Positions 34,584 to 45,074 of a DNA stretch of 64,000 bases are shown piece by piece. The notes beneath the pieces were generated by a model. That model saw only the letters and a program-made list of their open reading frames with translations, was not told where the DNA came from and did not search any database. Position numbers and translations under genes: made by a program. Source of the stretch: Parathalassolituus penaei (GTDB taxonomy: Bacteria > Pseudomonadota > Gammaproteobacteria > Pseudomonadales > Oceanobacteraceae); assembly GCF_026626885.1 (NCBI RefSeq), contig NZ_JAPNOA010000029.1:124001-188000 (forward strand), in the 5' to 3' direction. Within the stretch, counting starts at the first letter, position 1. Every line of letters starts with the position of its first letter.

Positions 34584-37412
34584 ATGAACAACCCACAACT
34601 TCAATTGCGGATCATGCTGCTGGCATTGCTGCCGGTACTTCTGGTATCCACTGTGCTTGGTGCTTTTTTTATCACCGAACGCTTCAGGGATCTGGACGAT
34701 CTGCTTGATCAACGCGCCCTTGCCATGGCCAAACAACTGGCTCCGGTATGCGAATACGGCGTTATGACCGGTAACAACGCCATCTTGCAAAACATCGCCA
34801 ATAACATGCTGGAAGAGCCGGACGTGCGTTCGGTTACCATCATGAATCAGGATCGTCAGGCGCTGGCGCATTCAGGCCCTCGCATGCTCAACGCCCGCAA
34901 CGCCGATGGCACTCTCGAACGTGGCCAGCTTCGCCTGATGCGAGCGGAAGGTTCCGTTCGCGTGCTATCGCCAATTCTGGCGCAAAATCTGGTCATTCCG
35001 GATCAGCTCTCCAATGAGTTTTATGTAGAAGAAACTCCTGCCCCCAAAATTCTTGGCTGGGCCGAACTGGAGCTGTCGGCTTCCAATACCTATCTGAAAC
35101 GCTATCAATACGTATCATCAGCACTGGGCATTATTCTGGTAGTGTTGCTGATCAGCGGTTACATTGCCTACCGCATCAGCCGTTATATGGTCGGCCCCAT
35201 CCGCGGTATCATGCGCGCACTCAAGGACTTGATTGCCGGAAAATATGAAACCCGCATCCACCTCACCGGGACAGGCGAACTGAACGCCATAGCCCAGACG
35301 GTCAACACTCTCGCCGCCGAGCTGCAACGACTACAGACTGACTATCAGCGCAATATCGAAACAGCGACTCGCGACTTGCAGGAAAACATGGATGAGCTGG
35401 AGGTACGTTGCAGCCAGTTGTCACTGGGCAAACGCGAAGCCCAGGACGCCATTCGAATGAAATCCGAGTTCCTGACCAATATCAGCCATGAGATTCGTAC
35501 GCCTCTGAGTGGTCTGCGCGGTTATATCGACTTGTTGCAGCGCACCAGTCTCAATGATCGTCAGCGCGACTGCCTCGAAACCATGAGCGCGGCAGCCGAT
35601 GACCTGATGCGTATGATCAACGACTTGCTTGATCTGTCCAAACTGGAAGCCGACAAGGCGATTTTTGAACACAACCCGTTCAACCTCTATGACATTCTGG
35701 ATGACGTCACCAGCATGTTAACGCCAGTGGCCATCAACCAGCGTATTGATCTGGCCTGCAATATTGCCAGCAACGTACCGGTTAATCTGATTGGTGACGG
35801 TCTGCGTCTGAAACAGGTGCTGACCAACCTGATTGGCAACGGCATCAAGTTTACCCGCATTGGCGGGGTTACAGTTCAAGCAACCCAGATCAGCCGCAAC
35901 AATAATCAGACCAGTATTCAGTTTGCCATCACGGACACCGGTATAGGTATGTCCGAGACCGCGCGTCAGCGTTTGTTTCAGCCGTTTGCCCAAGCAGATG
36001 CCAGCACATCACGTGAATACGGTGGCACCGGGCTTGGGCTGATTATTGCCAGAGCACTGGTACAACATATGCACGGCGACATCACCGTGACCAGCACGCC
36101 GGGCACTGGCTCCTGCTTCACATTTCATGTGACCCTTGAAGTCAATTCGGAACCACAGGAACACCTGACGCCAATTCCGGGTAAACGCCTCGCGGTTTTA
36201 ACCAGTGAATCCGTCAGCCGCGATCATATCCATAACCTGCTGGCGCAGTGGCAGATGGACTGCATCGACTGTCGCACCATAGAAGCCCTGTATGAACTGC
36301 TGGATGATCCTGCATCCAGTGTTGATGGCGTTATTCTGGCCGTTGACCGCGAGTGTCTGGGGAGCACATTGTGTCAGAACCTGTCACAACGACTGCAACC
36401 ACACCAGCTGCCACTGTTCACACTGATCAACAGCCTGCAGCACGATGATATGGACCGCCTGCGCGAATACGGCGCCAGCTCGGTACTGAGCCGTCCGGTC
36501 AACCATCGCCGCCTGCATCAGGAACTCCTGAAACAGTTCATTCCCAAAGACCTGCGACAACCAACAAACGCAGAAATTACTCCACTCACAAGTCAATCAG
36601 GTCAGCATCCGCCCACTGTACTAACCGTGGATGACAATAACGCCAACCTGCGGCTGATAACCACCCTGCTACAAGATCTCGACGTACCAGTGCTGTCTGC
36701 CAGTTCTGGCGAAGAAGCCATCCGCCTGGTACGCGAACAAAGAGTCGATCTGGTCTTTATGGATATCCAGATGCCCGGCATGAACGGCCTGGAAACAACG
36801 CGCCATATTCGCTCCTTACCAGCATTGCGCCATGTGCCGGTGATCGCCCTGACGGCTCATGCAATGGCAGACGAACGCCGGACCCTGATCAACGAAGGGA
36901 TGAACGACTACCAGACCAAACCGATTTCGCTGCAACAGCTGGCAGACTGCATCCAGCGCTGGACTGGTTACGTGGCCACCATCCCCACCTACAGCAAGAC
37001 CATTTCCGGCCCTGCGGTAGCCAGCCCGATTCAGGATGACGCCGAAACAGCGGGCGGAATTTTTTCTGCCTCGCTGGCGTTAAAGAGCGCCAGTGGCAAA
37101 CCGGCGATTGCCGCCGATATGTTCTCGATGTTACTGGAGTCGTTACCGATGGAAATCGCCACCATTCGGGAAGCATGGGAAAACGATGATCTGGAAGGGG
37201 TTGGACGGGCGGTACACAAACTGAACGGAGCCTGCCGTTATTGCGGCGTTCCGGCATTACGTAACAGCCTGGAACAGGCGGAGACCGATTTGCGCAAGCG
37301 GGATTACCAGCAGTTACCGGATCGTCTGCGTCAGTTGAACAACGATGCTGAAAATCTGCTGCGTTGGGCCGCTGAAAACGACTGGCTCAGCATGATCAAT
37401 AGCGGAAAGTAA
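34584..37412 (+). CDS. gacS: Hybrid sensor kinase GacS/BarA
   Basis: A 942-residue tripartite kinase. An N-terminal membrane helix (~10-30), a periplasmic domain, a second helix (~175-195) and a HAMP region precede the HisKA domain (His302 in NISHEIRTPLSGLRG), the HATPase (YGGTGLGL), a degenerate receiver-like stretch, a true receiver with Asp727 (FMDIQMPGMNG) and a C-terminal HPt with His878 (VHKLNGACRYCG). It phosphorylates the response regulator GacA/UvrY and controls Csr/Rsm small RNAs. The neighbouring cysM-rlmD-relA order supports GacS. Confidence 0.94.
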   Translation: MNNPQLQLRIMLLALLPVLLVSTVLGAFFITERFRDLDDLLDQRALAMAKQLAPVCEYGVMTGNNAILQNIANNMLEEPDVRSVTIMNQDRQALAHSGPRMLNARNADGTLERGQLRLMRAEGSVRVLSPILAQNLVIPDQLSNEFYVEETPAPKILGWAELELSASNTYLKRYQYVSSALGIILVVLLISGYIAYRISRYMVGPIRGIMRALKDLIAGKYETRIHLTGTGELNAIAQTVNTLAAELQRLQTDYQRNIETATRDLQENMDELEVRCSQLSLGKREAQDAIRMKSEFLTNISHEIRTPLSGLRGYIDLLQRTSLNDRQRDCLETMSAAADDLMRMINDLLDLSKLEADKAIFEHNPFNLYDILDDVTSMLTPVAINQRIDLACNIASNVPVNLIGDGLRLKQVLTNLIGNGIKFTRIGGVTVQATQISRNNNQTSIQFAITDTGIGMSETARQRLFQPFAQADASTSREYGGTGLGLIIARALVQHMHGDITVTSTPGTGSCFTFHVTLEVNSEPQEHLTPIPGKRLAVLTSESVSRDHIHNLLAQWQMDCIDCRTIEALYELLDDPASSVDGVILAVDRECLGSTLCQNLSQRLQPHQLPLFTLINSLQHDDMDRLREYGASSVLSRPVNHRRLHQELLKQFIPKDLRQPTNAEITPLTSQSGQHPPTVLTVDDNNANLRLITTLLQDLDVPVLSASSGEEAIRLVREQRVDLVFMDIQMPGMNGLETTRHIRSLPALRHVPVIALTAHAMADERRTLINEGMNDYQTKPISLQQLADCIQRWTGYVATIPTYSKTISGPAVASPIQDDAETAGGIFSASLALKSASGKPAIAADMFSMLLESLPMEIATIREAWENDDLEGVGRAVHKLNGACRYCGVPALRNSLEQAETDLRKRDYQQLPDRLRQLNNDAENLLRWAAENDWLSMINSGK

Positions 37413-37429
37413 CAGGCGTTAGCGGCTTG

Positions 37430-37840
37430 TTAACGACTTAGTACGGCAAACGCCAGAATCAGGCCCTGATCATCACTGAGACTGATCAGTGCCTGACGCC
37501 CGCCCAAACGCTGCAGATGATCAGCCGCAGCACCACTCAATGTCACCAGTGGCGCTCCAGCAGCCGAGCGCAGAACTTCCATCTGCTGAAAGCTGACCCC
37601 GGCGCCAATACCAGTCCCCAGTGCTTTGGCAAGCGCCTCTTTGGCGGCAAACTGCTTGGCAACAAAGTTGGCCGGGCAACCACGCGCCTGCCACAGCTGC
37701 AATTCCGCTGGCGTCAGAATCCGGCGCGCAAAACGCTCACCGGTTCTGGCCAATACCGCTTCGATGCGCGCAACGGCGAGGATATCAGTACCAACCCCCA
37801 CCACCGCCGCATCGAGTGCAGAATCAAACAGCGGTTGCAT
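37430..37840 (-). CDS. acpS: Holo-[acyl-carrier-protein] synthase
   Basis: A 136-residue 4'-phosphopantetheinyl transferase that activates acyl carrier protein. Signature motifs are GVGTDILAVARIEAVLAR near the N-terminus and FAAKEALAKALGTGIG near the middle. Its start overlaps the last base of pdxJ, the usual pdxJ-acpS coupling. Confidence 0.95.
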   Translation of the reverse strand: MQPLFDSALDAAVVGVGTDILAVARIEAVLARTGERFARRILTPAELQLWQARGCPANFVAKQFAAKEALAKALGTGIGAGVSFQQMEVLRSAAGAPLVTLSGAAADHLQRLGGRQALISLSDDQGLILAFAVLSR

Positions 37841-38580
37841 TAACGGGCAGAAGCCGCTTCGATCAGGGCACGCATTTCACGTACCGCCTGTTCAAAGCCC
37901 ACAAACAACGCGTGTGCAACAATGGCGTGGCCAATATTCAGCTCGTGCATTTGTGGAATTGCCGCAATCGCCTCAACGTTGTGGTAGTGCAGGCCGTGAC
38001 CCGCGTTTACCACCAAACCACGGTCATGGGCATATTCTGCCGCCGCACGGATACGCTCCAGTTCAGTCTGCTGTTGCAGACCTTCAGTATCGGCGTAACG
38101 ACCGGTGTGCAGCTCAATAACCGGTGCACCGCAGCGAATTGCCGCGTCAATCTGGGCTTCATCCGGATCAATAAACAGGGATACCAGAATACCGAGATCT
38201 GCCAGGCGCTTGCAGGCAGCCGCCACCTGAGCTTCATGACCAACAACGTCGAGGCCACCTTCGGTGGTCAGCTCTTCACGTTTTTCCGGTACCAGACAGC
38301 AGTACTCGGGCTGCACTTCTTCCGCCAGATCGAGGTTGGCATCGGTAATCGCCATTTCCAGATTCATACGGGTCTGCAGGGTTTCCTTCAGCACGTATAC
38401 ATCACGGGTCTGGATATGACGACGATCTTCACGCGGGTGAATGGTGATGCCATCGGCACCGGCCATTTCAGCCACAAAAGCAGCCTGAATCGGGTCCGGG
38501 TAGCGCGTACCACGCGCCTGACGCAGAGTCGCGACATGATCGATGTTGACGCCCAGCAATACACGGTTATTCACTTTCAC
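37840..38580 (-). CDS. pdxJ: Pyridoxine 5'-phosphate synthase PdxJ
   Basis: A 246-residue TIM-barrel enzyme making PNP from deoxyxylulose phosphate and 3-amino-2-oxopropyl phosphate. [22 protein letters not shown] is the diagnostic N-terminus, and [11 protein letters not shown] and [14 protein letters not shown] lie near the end. I chose the GTG at 38580, seven bases after AAGGGG; the ATG two codons earlier abuts that ribosome site. It is downstream of recO with a ~40-base gap. Confidence 0.94.
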   Translation of the reverse strand: MKVNNRVLLGVNIDHVATLRQARGTRYPDPIQAAFVAEMAGADGITIHPREDRRHIQTRDVYVLKETLQTRMNLEMAITDANLDLAEEVQPEYCCLVPEKREELTTEGGLDVVGHEAQVAAACKRLADLGILVSLFIDPDEAQIDAAIRCGAPVIELHTGRYADTEGLQQQTELERIRAAAEYAHDRGLVVNAGHGLHYHNVEAIAAIPQMHELNIGHAIVAHALFVGFEQAVREMRALIEAASAR

Positions 38581-38621
38581 AATCATTCCCCTTGTTTCTT
38601 CACACACCTGCCAATTTGAGG

Positions 38622-39305
38622 TCAGGTCATTTCCCGGCTGTATAACCACTGCCGCGGGTCACCGTCCGGCGCCACCAGCAAATCACGGCTTGCCGCCGGG
38701 CGTCCGAGTTCGGTTTCCAGTGCCAGTTTCAACACCTGACGAGCCATTCGCCATGACAATGTATCCCCCTGCCCGGCTGCCATGGCCAACAACCATTGGC
38801 CGCTCCAGCCTTCGGCTGCGGGCACAAAACCACGCTGGGGAATAAAACGATAACGGCCATCCATGACAATGGCCACACCATCCGCGTCGAGGTGCCAGGC
38901 AAAACCGACACCCAACACCTGCAACAAACGGTATTCAAAAATACGCAGCCAGGGATCCGGCAATTGACCCGCGGCCAGCGCTTCCAGTACCTGCCAGTAC
39001 AGACGAAATAACTCTGGCTGCGCCTCGCCACGAGGTAACAGCCGTACCAGCAATTCGTTCAGGTAAAAACAGCAGTAGAGATCATCACCGTCGAGAGTTA
39101 CCCGCCGGACCTCATGACAGGCCACGATGCGAGGCCAATCAGCATCAGGCTGCCAGTCGGCTTCATACAGACAGTTGAGTTCGAGTCGGCGCTGGCTGCG
39201 CCTTGGAGCGTGCAACAGAACATGACCATCCTGCTCACTGAATACATTGAGAAGCTGCCCCGACTCCCCCAGCGGGCGTCGGTGCAGCACCAGCATCGCC
39301 TGCAT
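38622..39305 (-). CDS. recO: DNA repair protein RecO
   Basis: A 227-residue protein that with RecF and RecR loads RecA at gaps. The N-terminal OB fold contains [25 protein letters not shown], then helical bundles ([22 protein letters not shown]). It starts 2 bases after the era stop codon, in the rnc-era-recO-pdxJ-acpS order. Confidence 0.93.
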   Translation of the reverse strand: MQAMLVLHRRPLGESGQLLNVFSEQDGHVLLHAPRRSQRRLELNCLYEADWQPDADWPRIVACHEVRRVTLDGDDLYCCFYLNELLVRLLPRGEAQPELFRLYWQVLEALAAGQLPDPWLRIFEYRLLQVLGVGFAWHLDADGVAIVMDGRYRFIPQRGFVPAAEGWSGQWLLAMAAGQGDTLSWRMARQVLKLALETELGRPAASRDLLVAPDGDPRQWLYSREMT

Positions 39306-39307
39306 GA

Positions 39308-40201
39308 TCAGTCGAGGTCGTGGTAACCCAGACTGCGCAGGGCGCGCTCGTCGTCAGACCAGTTGGCCTTGACCTTGACCCACAGCTTGAGCATGACCTT
39401 GCAGTCAAACATCACTTCCATATCCTTGCGGGCTTCCTGACCAATCTGCTTGATACGATGACCACCGTCACCGATCACAATGGCTTTCTGGGATGGGCGT
39501 TCAACCAGAATCAGAGCACTGATATCGATCAGGCCACCGTTGTGAACAAACTCCTCGATTTCCACTGTCATGGCGTATGGCAGTTCATCACCCAGCTGAC
39601 GCATGATTTTTTCACGCACCAGTTCGGCCGCCAGGAAACGCGAGCTGCGGTCAGTAATCTGGTCTTCCGGGTAAAAGTGCTGACTTTCAGGAATATAGGA
39701 TTCGATCAGGCGTTCAAGACGCTCAACGTTGTTACCGGTTTTGGCACTGATAGGCACAATCTGTTCAAAGTTGAAACGACCGGCCACTTCCTGCAGGTAT
39801 GGCAGCAGTTCGTCTTTTTCCTTGATGAAATCGACCTTGTTCACCACCAGTACCACAGGCGCACGCTGTTGGCTGATCGCGCGGAGCACCATGTCGTCTT
39901 CTTCGGTCCAGCGCATACGGTCAACCACCATCACCACCAGATCCACGTCCTTGACGGCCGTTGTAGCTGCCTTGTTCATGTAACGGTTGATGGCTTTTTC
40001 CTGATGAAGGTGCATACCAGGGGTGTCAACGTAGATCACCTGGATGTCTTCTTCGGTTTTGATACCGAGAATCTGATGACGAGTAGTCTGGGGTTTACGC
40101 GAGGTAATCGACAGTTTCTGACCCAGAATACGGTTCAGCAGGGTGGATTTACCAACGTTTGGACGGCCAACAATGGCCACAAAACCGGTTTTCTGGCTCA
40201 T
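39308..40201 (-). CDS. era: GTPase Era
   Basis: A 297-residue ribosome-assembly GTPase. The GTP-binding motifs G1 ([12 protein letters not shown]), G3 (DTPGMH) and G4 (NKVD) are present, and the C-terminal KH domain (~220-290, with [21 protein letters not shown]) binds 16S rRNA. It overlaps rnc by 4 bases. Confidence 0.96.
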   Translation of the reverse strand: MSQKTGFVAIVGRPNVGKSTLLNRILGQKLSITSRKPQTTRHQILGIKTEEDIQVIYVDTPGMHLHQEKAINRYMNKAATTAVKDVDLVVMVVDRMRWTEEDDMVLRAISQQRAPVVLVVNKVDFIKEKDELLPYLQEVAGRFNFEQIVPISAKTGNNVERLERLIESYIPESQHFYPEDQITDRSSRFLAAELVREKIMRQLGDELPYAMTVEIEEFVHNGGLIDISALILVERPSQKAIVIGDGGHRIKQIGQEARKDMEVMFDCKVMLKLWVKVKANWSDDERALRSLGYHDLD

Positions 40202-40887
40202 TCGAGTTCTCCGTCTTCAATACCCAGTTCAGCAAGCAGTTTTTGCGCAGCCAGTTGTTCCGCCGCACGGCGGCTGGAACCATCGGCCAGGACAGGCGGC
40301 AATTCGGGAATACGACATTCCACCGTAAACACCTGCTCATTGGAAGGACCATCCACCGCGACCACCTGATAACGCGGCAGACTCATATGGCGTCCTTGCT
40401 GGAATTCCTGCAAACGGGTTTTTGGGTCCTTGATCGGATCTTCCAGAGACAGCTCATCCAGACGGCTGGCGAACCAGGCCAGAATGCGCTCACGCGCGGA
40501 TTCCAGACCGGTATCCAGATAGATAGCACCAATCAGGGCTTCCACGGTATCCGCCAGAATGGAATCACGGCGATGCCCGCCACTCTTGAGTTCACCAGAA
40601 CCCAGCAGCAGGAAATCACCCAGATCAAATTCACGAGCCACATCAGCCAGGGTTTGCCCCTTGACCACACGTGCACGCAGACGACTGAGCTTGCCTTCCT
40701 TGGCGAGGCCAAAGCGGCGATACAGGTCATCTGCAATCACAAAATTCAGGATCGAATCGCCCAGAAACTCCAGGCGTTCGTTGTTGTGGGTACCCTTGCT
40801 GCGGTGAGTAAGGGCAAGAAGTACCAGCGACTCGTCACGGAAGGTGTATCCAAGACGCTGGGACAGCTTTAATAAGGGGTCATTCAC
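40198..40887 (-). CDS. rnc: Ribonuclease III
   Basis: A 229-residue double-strand-specific endoribonuclease. The catalytic signature [17 protein letters not shown] and the second metal-binding site near [14 protein letters not shown] are present, followed by a C-terminal dsRNA-binding domain (~155-225). The GTG start shares one base with the stop of the DUF4845 gene upstream. Confidence 0.96.
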   Translation of the reverse strand: MNDPLLKLSQRLGYTFRDESLVLLALTHRSKGTHNNERLEFLGDSILNFVIADDLYRRFGLAKEGKLSRLRARVVKGQTLADVAREFDLGDFLLLGSGELKSGGHRRDSILADTVEALIGAIYLDTGLESARERILAWFASRLDELSLEDPIKDPKTRLQEFQQGRHMSLPRYQVVAVDGPSNEQVFTVECRIPELPPVLADGSSRRAAEQLAAQKLLAELGIEDGELE

Positions 40888-41249
40888 TATTGATATTCTT
40901 CGTGGTGAGCAAAGCTGGTCGTAAATTCAATCGCACCAATAAACTGCGCAGAAATCTGATATTCGAAATCTACCCGCAATACACCCGGCCCTTTGCTGAA
41001 CACCATGGTATCGAGGGGGATGTAATCAATGTTATTGGCGTCCATGCGTTCTTCGAGAATCCGCTTGAAATCTTTCGGACTGGTTTTTTCATTAATCCGT
41101 GAGGTTTCGTGCAGGTTCTCGAAGATCTTTTTCAGGAGCATGTCGTCGTAGTACATGGGCCCCAGAGCAAGTGCAGCCTTGATCGCCATACCACCAATCA
41201 ACATGGCCAATAACATGGCCAGAAACGACATACCACCCTGTTTTTTCAT
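40887..41249 (-). CDS. DUF4845 membrane protein
   Basis: A 120-residue protein with a prepilin-like N-terminus ([20 protein letters not shown]) forming a single hydrophobic segment and a small C-terminal domain. It is conserved beside rnc in pseudomonads, where it follows lepB. The function is unknown. Here it lies 3 bases after lepA. Confidence 0.85.
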   Translation of the reverse strand: MKKQGGMSFLAMLLAMLIGGMAIKAALALGPMYYDDMLLKKIFENLHETSRINEKTSPKDFKRILEERMDANNIDYIPLDTMVFSKGPGVLRVDFEYQISAQFIGAIEFTTSFAHHEEYQ

Positions 41250-41252
41250 ATA

Positions 41253-43052
41253 TCAGTCATCCACTTTGAGAACGGCGAGGAACGCTGACTGCGGGATTTC
41301 GACGCTACCAATCTGCTTCATACGTTTTTTACCCTCTTTCTGCTTCTGCAGCAGTTTCTTCTTACGACTCACGTCACCACCATAACACTTGGCGGTTACG
41401 TTTTTGCGCAGGGCTTTAACGGTAGTACGGGCAACCACCTGGTTACCAATAGCAGCCTGAATGGCAACATCGAACATCTGGCGAGGAATCAGCTCCTTCA
41501 TTTTCTCAGTAAGTGAGGCCCCGCGTCGGCGAACGTTGTCACGGTGCATGATAACAGCCAGAGCATCTACCTTCTCACCATTGACCAGAACGTCAAGACG
41601 AACCAGTGGAGCCGCCTGGAAACGCGAGAAACTGTAGTCGAGTGATGCAAAACCACGGCTGGCCGATTTCAGACGGTCGAAGAAGTCCATCACCACTTCA
41701 CCCATCGGGATTTCGTACTTCAGGGAAACCTGGGTACCAGTGAACTGCATATCCAGCTGCACGCCGCGTTTTTCGATACACAGGGCGATTACGTTACCCA
41801 GGTGTTCTTGTGGAACCAGAATGTTGGCCTCGGCAATCGGCTCGCGCATTTCCTGAATAGTGCCCGGATCTGGCAGCTTCGACGGGTTATCCACGTCGAC
41901 GATTTCACCCTTGTTGTTCACTACCTGATAAATAACGGTAGGCGCTGTGGTGATCAGGTCAAGGTCATATTCGCGTTCCAGACGTTCCTGGATAATTTCC
42001 ATGTGCAGCATACCGAGGAAGCCGCAACGGAAACCAAAGCCCAGAGCATCGGAATTTTCCGGTTCAAAAAACAGGGAAGCATCGTTCAGGGACAGCTTGT
42101 CCAGCGCGTCACGGAACGCTTCGAAGTCATCAGAGGACACCGGGAACAGGCCCGCGTATACCTGAGGTTTTACCTTCTTGAAGCCTGGCAGTACGTCAAC
42201 ATCCGGGAATTTGGAGCTGACGATGGTATCACCCACCGGCGCGCCGTGAATTTCCTTGATGCCCGCAACCATGTACCCCACTTCACCGGTACGTAGCGTG
42301 TTTTTTTCCTGACGCTTCGGAGTGAAGATACCCACACCGTCCACATAGTGGTCACGGCCAGTACTCTTCAGACGAATACGGTCGCCCTTGCTGATGGAGC
42401 CGTTTTTAACGCGAATCAGGGACACAACGCCAAGATAGGAGTCGAACCAGGAGTCAATGATCAGCGCTTGCAGCGGGCCATCAATGTCACCCTGTGGAGG
42501 CGGAATACGCGCCACCAGATCTTCCAGCACGTCTTCAACGTTCAGACCGCTTTTGGCTGAACAGCAGACGGAATCGTAGGCATCCAGACCGATAATCTCA
42601 TCGATTTCCTTGGCTACCTTGTCCGGATCAGCCTGTGGCAGGTCGATCTTGTTCAGAACTGGCAGAACTTCCAGACCCTGTTCGATTGCGGTGTAACAGT
42701 TGGCTACCGACTGGGCTTCTACACCCTGAGCGGCATCCACCACCAGCAGAGCACCTTCACAGGCCGCCAGTGAGCGCGAAACTTCGTAGCTGAAGTCCAC
42801 GTGCCCAGGGGTATCAATGAAGTTGAGCTGATAGGTTTCACCGTTACGGGCCTTATAATCAAGCGTTACGCTCTGGGCCTTGATGGTGATACCGCGCTCA
42901 CGCTCGATATCCATGGAGTCCAGAACCTGCTCCTGCATCTCACGGTCGCTAAGACCTCCACAGATCTGGATAAAGCGGTCGGACAGGGTCGACTTGCCAT
43001 GGTCAATGTGTGCGATGATCGAAAAGTTGCGAATGTGGTCCAGGTGGCTCAC
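41253..43052 (-). CDS. lepA: Elongation factor 4 (LepA)
   Basis: A 599-residue ribosome-associated GTPase that promotes back-translocation or initiation. It shows [25 protein letters not shown] and NKIDLP, then domains II-V and the LepA-specific C-terminus with [16 protein letters not shown] use the GTG at 43052, which gives the family length of 599; an in-frame TTG 7 codons earlier is possible. lepB, which normally separates lepA from the DUF4845 gene, is missing. Confidence 0.95.
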   Translation of the reverse strand: MSHLDHIRNFSIIAHIDHGKSTLSDRFIQICGGLSDREMQEQVLDSMDIERERGITIKAQSVTLDYKARNGETYQLNFIDTPGHVDFSYEVSRSLAACEGALLVVDAAQGVEAQSVANCYTAIEQGLEVLPVLNKIDLPQADPDKVAKEIDEIIGLDAYDSVCCSAKSGLNVEDVLEDLVARIPPPQGDIDGPLQALIIDSWFDSYLGVVSLIRVKNGSISKGDRIRLKSTGRDHYVDGVGIFTPKRQEKNTLRTGEVGYMVAGIKEIHGAPVGDTIVSSKFPDVDVLPGFKKVKPQVYAGLFPVSSDDFEAFRDALDKLSLNDASLFFEPENSDALGFGFRCGFLGMLHMEIIQERLEREYDLDLITTAPTVIYQVVNNKGEIVDVDNPSKLPDPGTIQEMREPIAEANILVPQEHLGNVIALCIEKRGVQLDMQFTGTQVSLKYEIPMGEVVMDFFDRLKSASRGFASLDYSFSRFQAAPLVRLDVLVNGEKVDALAVIMHRDNVRRRGASLTEKMKELIPRQMFDVAIQAAIGNQVVARTTVKALRKNVTAKCYGGDVSRKKKLLQKQKEGKKRMKQIGSVEIPQSAFLAVLKVDD

Positions 43053-43159
43053 AGGTAAACATCCAGGCGGCAAAAGAAATGGGCCGGGATTTTACTTGAT
43101 CGGGCAGGTAAAGGCTATTTTTGCTGCACTGGCGCAAGGCAGTGCAGCAAAAGGTTGGA

Positions 43160-44572
43160 TCATGGCAGACGAATAGCCACGAAGAGTGCAGAACCACGAC
43201 GTACCACTCGCATTGGCACGTTGCGGCCGGACGGAATCGCTGCAACCACGGTTCCGAAGTCATTGGCATCGTTGATGGATTCACCGTTCACCATGGTGAT
43301 CACATCTCCCGACATCAGACCAGCCTGAGCTGCCGGGCCGTCGGTTACATCGCGCACCAGCACCCCACCAGAACCCAGCTGCTTGGCCTGTTCTGCCGTC
43401 AGACTGGTTACCTCAACGCCCATACGGTCATTACGTTTGACATTGGCATCCGGCGCATGAGCATTCTGGCTGGCCACATCCTTGTCATTGGCCAGTGTGC
43501 CAATCACGACTTCCACCTGTTTGCGTTTACCGTTACGCACCAGATCAATCGTAGCCTTGTCGTTAGGCTTCACCCGACCGACCAGGTGTGGCAGATCAGA
43601 AGACATGGTGACGTCCTGACCGTTAAAGCGGGTAATGATGTCGCCGTTACGAATACCGGCTTTTTCTGCCGGGCTGCCCGGCACCACTTGCGCAACCAGA
43701 GCACCGGCCGCCTTGTCCAGACCAAAAGACTCCGCCAGATCCTTGTTCACTTCCTGAATCACCACACCCAGCCAGCCACGACTGACCTTTCCGGAGGCTT
43801 TCAGCTGTTCGGCAACATCCATCGCCACATTGATCGGAATTGCAAACGAAACCCCCATAAAACCACCGGAACGGGTGTAAATCTGGGAGTTGATACCCAC
43901 CACCTTGCCGTCGAGGTTGAACAGCGGGCCTCCTGAGTTACCCGGGTTGATAGCAACGTCGGTCTGGATAAACGGAACATAGTTTTCGTTTGGCAGACTA
44001 CGGCCCTTGGCGCTGACGATACCGGCGGTCACGGAGTAGTCAAAACCGAACGGTGAACCGATCGCCACTACCCACTCGCCGACTTCCAACGCATCGGAAT
44101 CCCCCAGTTTGACGGTAGGAAGATCCTTGGCGTCCACTTTGAGAACCGCCAGGTCAGTGCTCTCGTCAGCACCAATCACGGTTGCTTCCAACTCGCGGCG
44201 ATCATTCAGACGCACCACAATTTCGTCAGCATCCTTGATCACGTGGTTGTTGGTGAGGATGTAACCATCTTTCGACACAATAAAACCGGACCCCAGTGAC
44301 GCTTTGTCTTCACTACCGCCATAAGGCGATGGCATCTGGCCGCCTTGACCACCAAAGAAATGACGGAAAATTTCCGGCATATCCTCAGGCAAACCATCCG
44401 GCTGCTGATAACGGCTGCTGACGTTGTTGTTCACGTGTTGCACCGTACTGATATTCACCACCGCGGGTGAAGCGTCTTTGACAAGGTCACGAAAATCCGG
44501 AAGCGATGCAGCCTGTACCGCGCTGCCTACCAACAAAAATAACGGCAATACCCATCTGATCAGCTTGGTCAT
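43160..44572 (-). CDS. mucD: Periplasmic serine protease MucD/DegP
   Basis: A 470-residue HtrA-type protease-chaperone. A signal peptide (cleavage after VQA) is followed by the trypsin-like domain with Ser213 in NPGNSGGPLF and the His in TNNHVI, then two PDZ domains (~265-355, ~375-465). It degrades misfolded envelope proteins and helps control the sigma-E response. The ATG at 44572 has AGGGTGG three bases upstream; the longer frame adds 6 residues before the signal peptide. It is the last gene of the algU operon. Confidence 0.94.
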   Translation of the reverse strand: MTKLIRWVLPLFLLVGSAVQAASLPDFRDLVKDASPAVVNISTVQHVNNNVSSRYQQPDGLPEDMPEIFRHFFGGQGGQMPSPYGGSEDKASLGSGFIVSKDGYILTNNHVIKDADEIVVRLNDRRELEATVIGADESTDLAVLKVDAKDLPTVKLGDSDALEVGEWVVAIGSPFGFDYSVTAGIVSAKGRSLPNENYVPFIQTDVAINPGNSGGPLFNLDGKVVGINSQIYTRSGGFMGVSFAIPINVAMDVAEQLKASGKVSRGWLGVVIQEVNKDLAESFGLDKAAGALVAQVVPGSPAEKAGIRNGDIITRFNGQDVTMSSDLPHLVGRVKPNDKATIDLVRNGKRKQVEVVIGTLANDKDVASQNAHAPDANVKRNDRMGVEVTSLTAEQAKQLGSGGVLVRDVTDGPAAQAGLMSGDVITMVNGESINDANDFGTVVAAIPSGRNVPMRVVRRGSALFVAIRLP

Positions 44573-44642
44573 AATCCACCCTGATAACACTATTCACATG
44601 ACGATTTGAAATTCCCGCAAACACGGGGCTGGACTGACCGGG

Positions 44643-45071
44643 TCAGAACCCCGGTCGCTCACAGACTGAGACAATTCTCGGCTGCCAGCGTTCACGATTG
44701 CGACTGGCAAGATGTCGGGCCAGCAGAAAGCCAGCCACCAGACCACCACCACCCAGAACGAGTGCGGCGGTATCACCTCCAAGATTCTGACCGGAAATTG
44801 CACCGATAATCAGAGCCACCAGAGGCAATCCGTACAGAGTAGTAGCACTGGCAGCCAGTGCACCATCGGGTAAATCCAGCACGACATGCTGGCCTGCATC
44901 GAGGCGTTCACTGGTGGAAATCCACAAGCGCATTGGACGCCCCAGCTCTGCCAGGCTGGCATGACCACACCCTTTCCGGGCGTTGCAGCTGCCGCAGGCG
45001 GACTTCTGGATACCTTCAACCCAGACACCACCGCTGCCGATTTCTTTTACCTCGACAATTTCTTGCGACAT
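44643..45071 (-). CDS. rseC: RseC/MucC family protein
   Basis: A 142-residue inner-membrane protein with a cytoplasmic N-terminal Cys cluster (SACGSCNARKGCGHASL) and two membrane helices (~80-100 and ~105-125). RseC proteins modulate sigma-E and the Rsx/Rnf SoxR-reducing system. It lies 3 bases after mucB. Confidence 0.9.
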   Translation of the reverse strand: MSQEIVEVKEIGSGGVWVEGIQKSACGSCNARKGCGHASLAELGRPMRLWISTSERLDAGQHVVLDLPDGALAASATTLYGLPLVALIIGAISGQNLGGDTAALVLGGGGLVAGFLLARHLASRNRERWQPRIVSVCERPGF

Positions 45072-45074
45072 GCG

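Noticed and set aside
37430-38649. Plus-strand frames opposite acpS-pdxJ
   Set aside because: They are shadows of two well-recognised genes.
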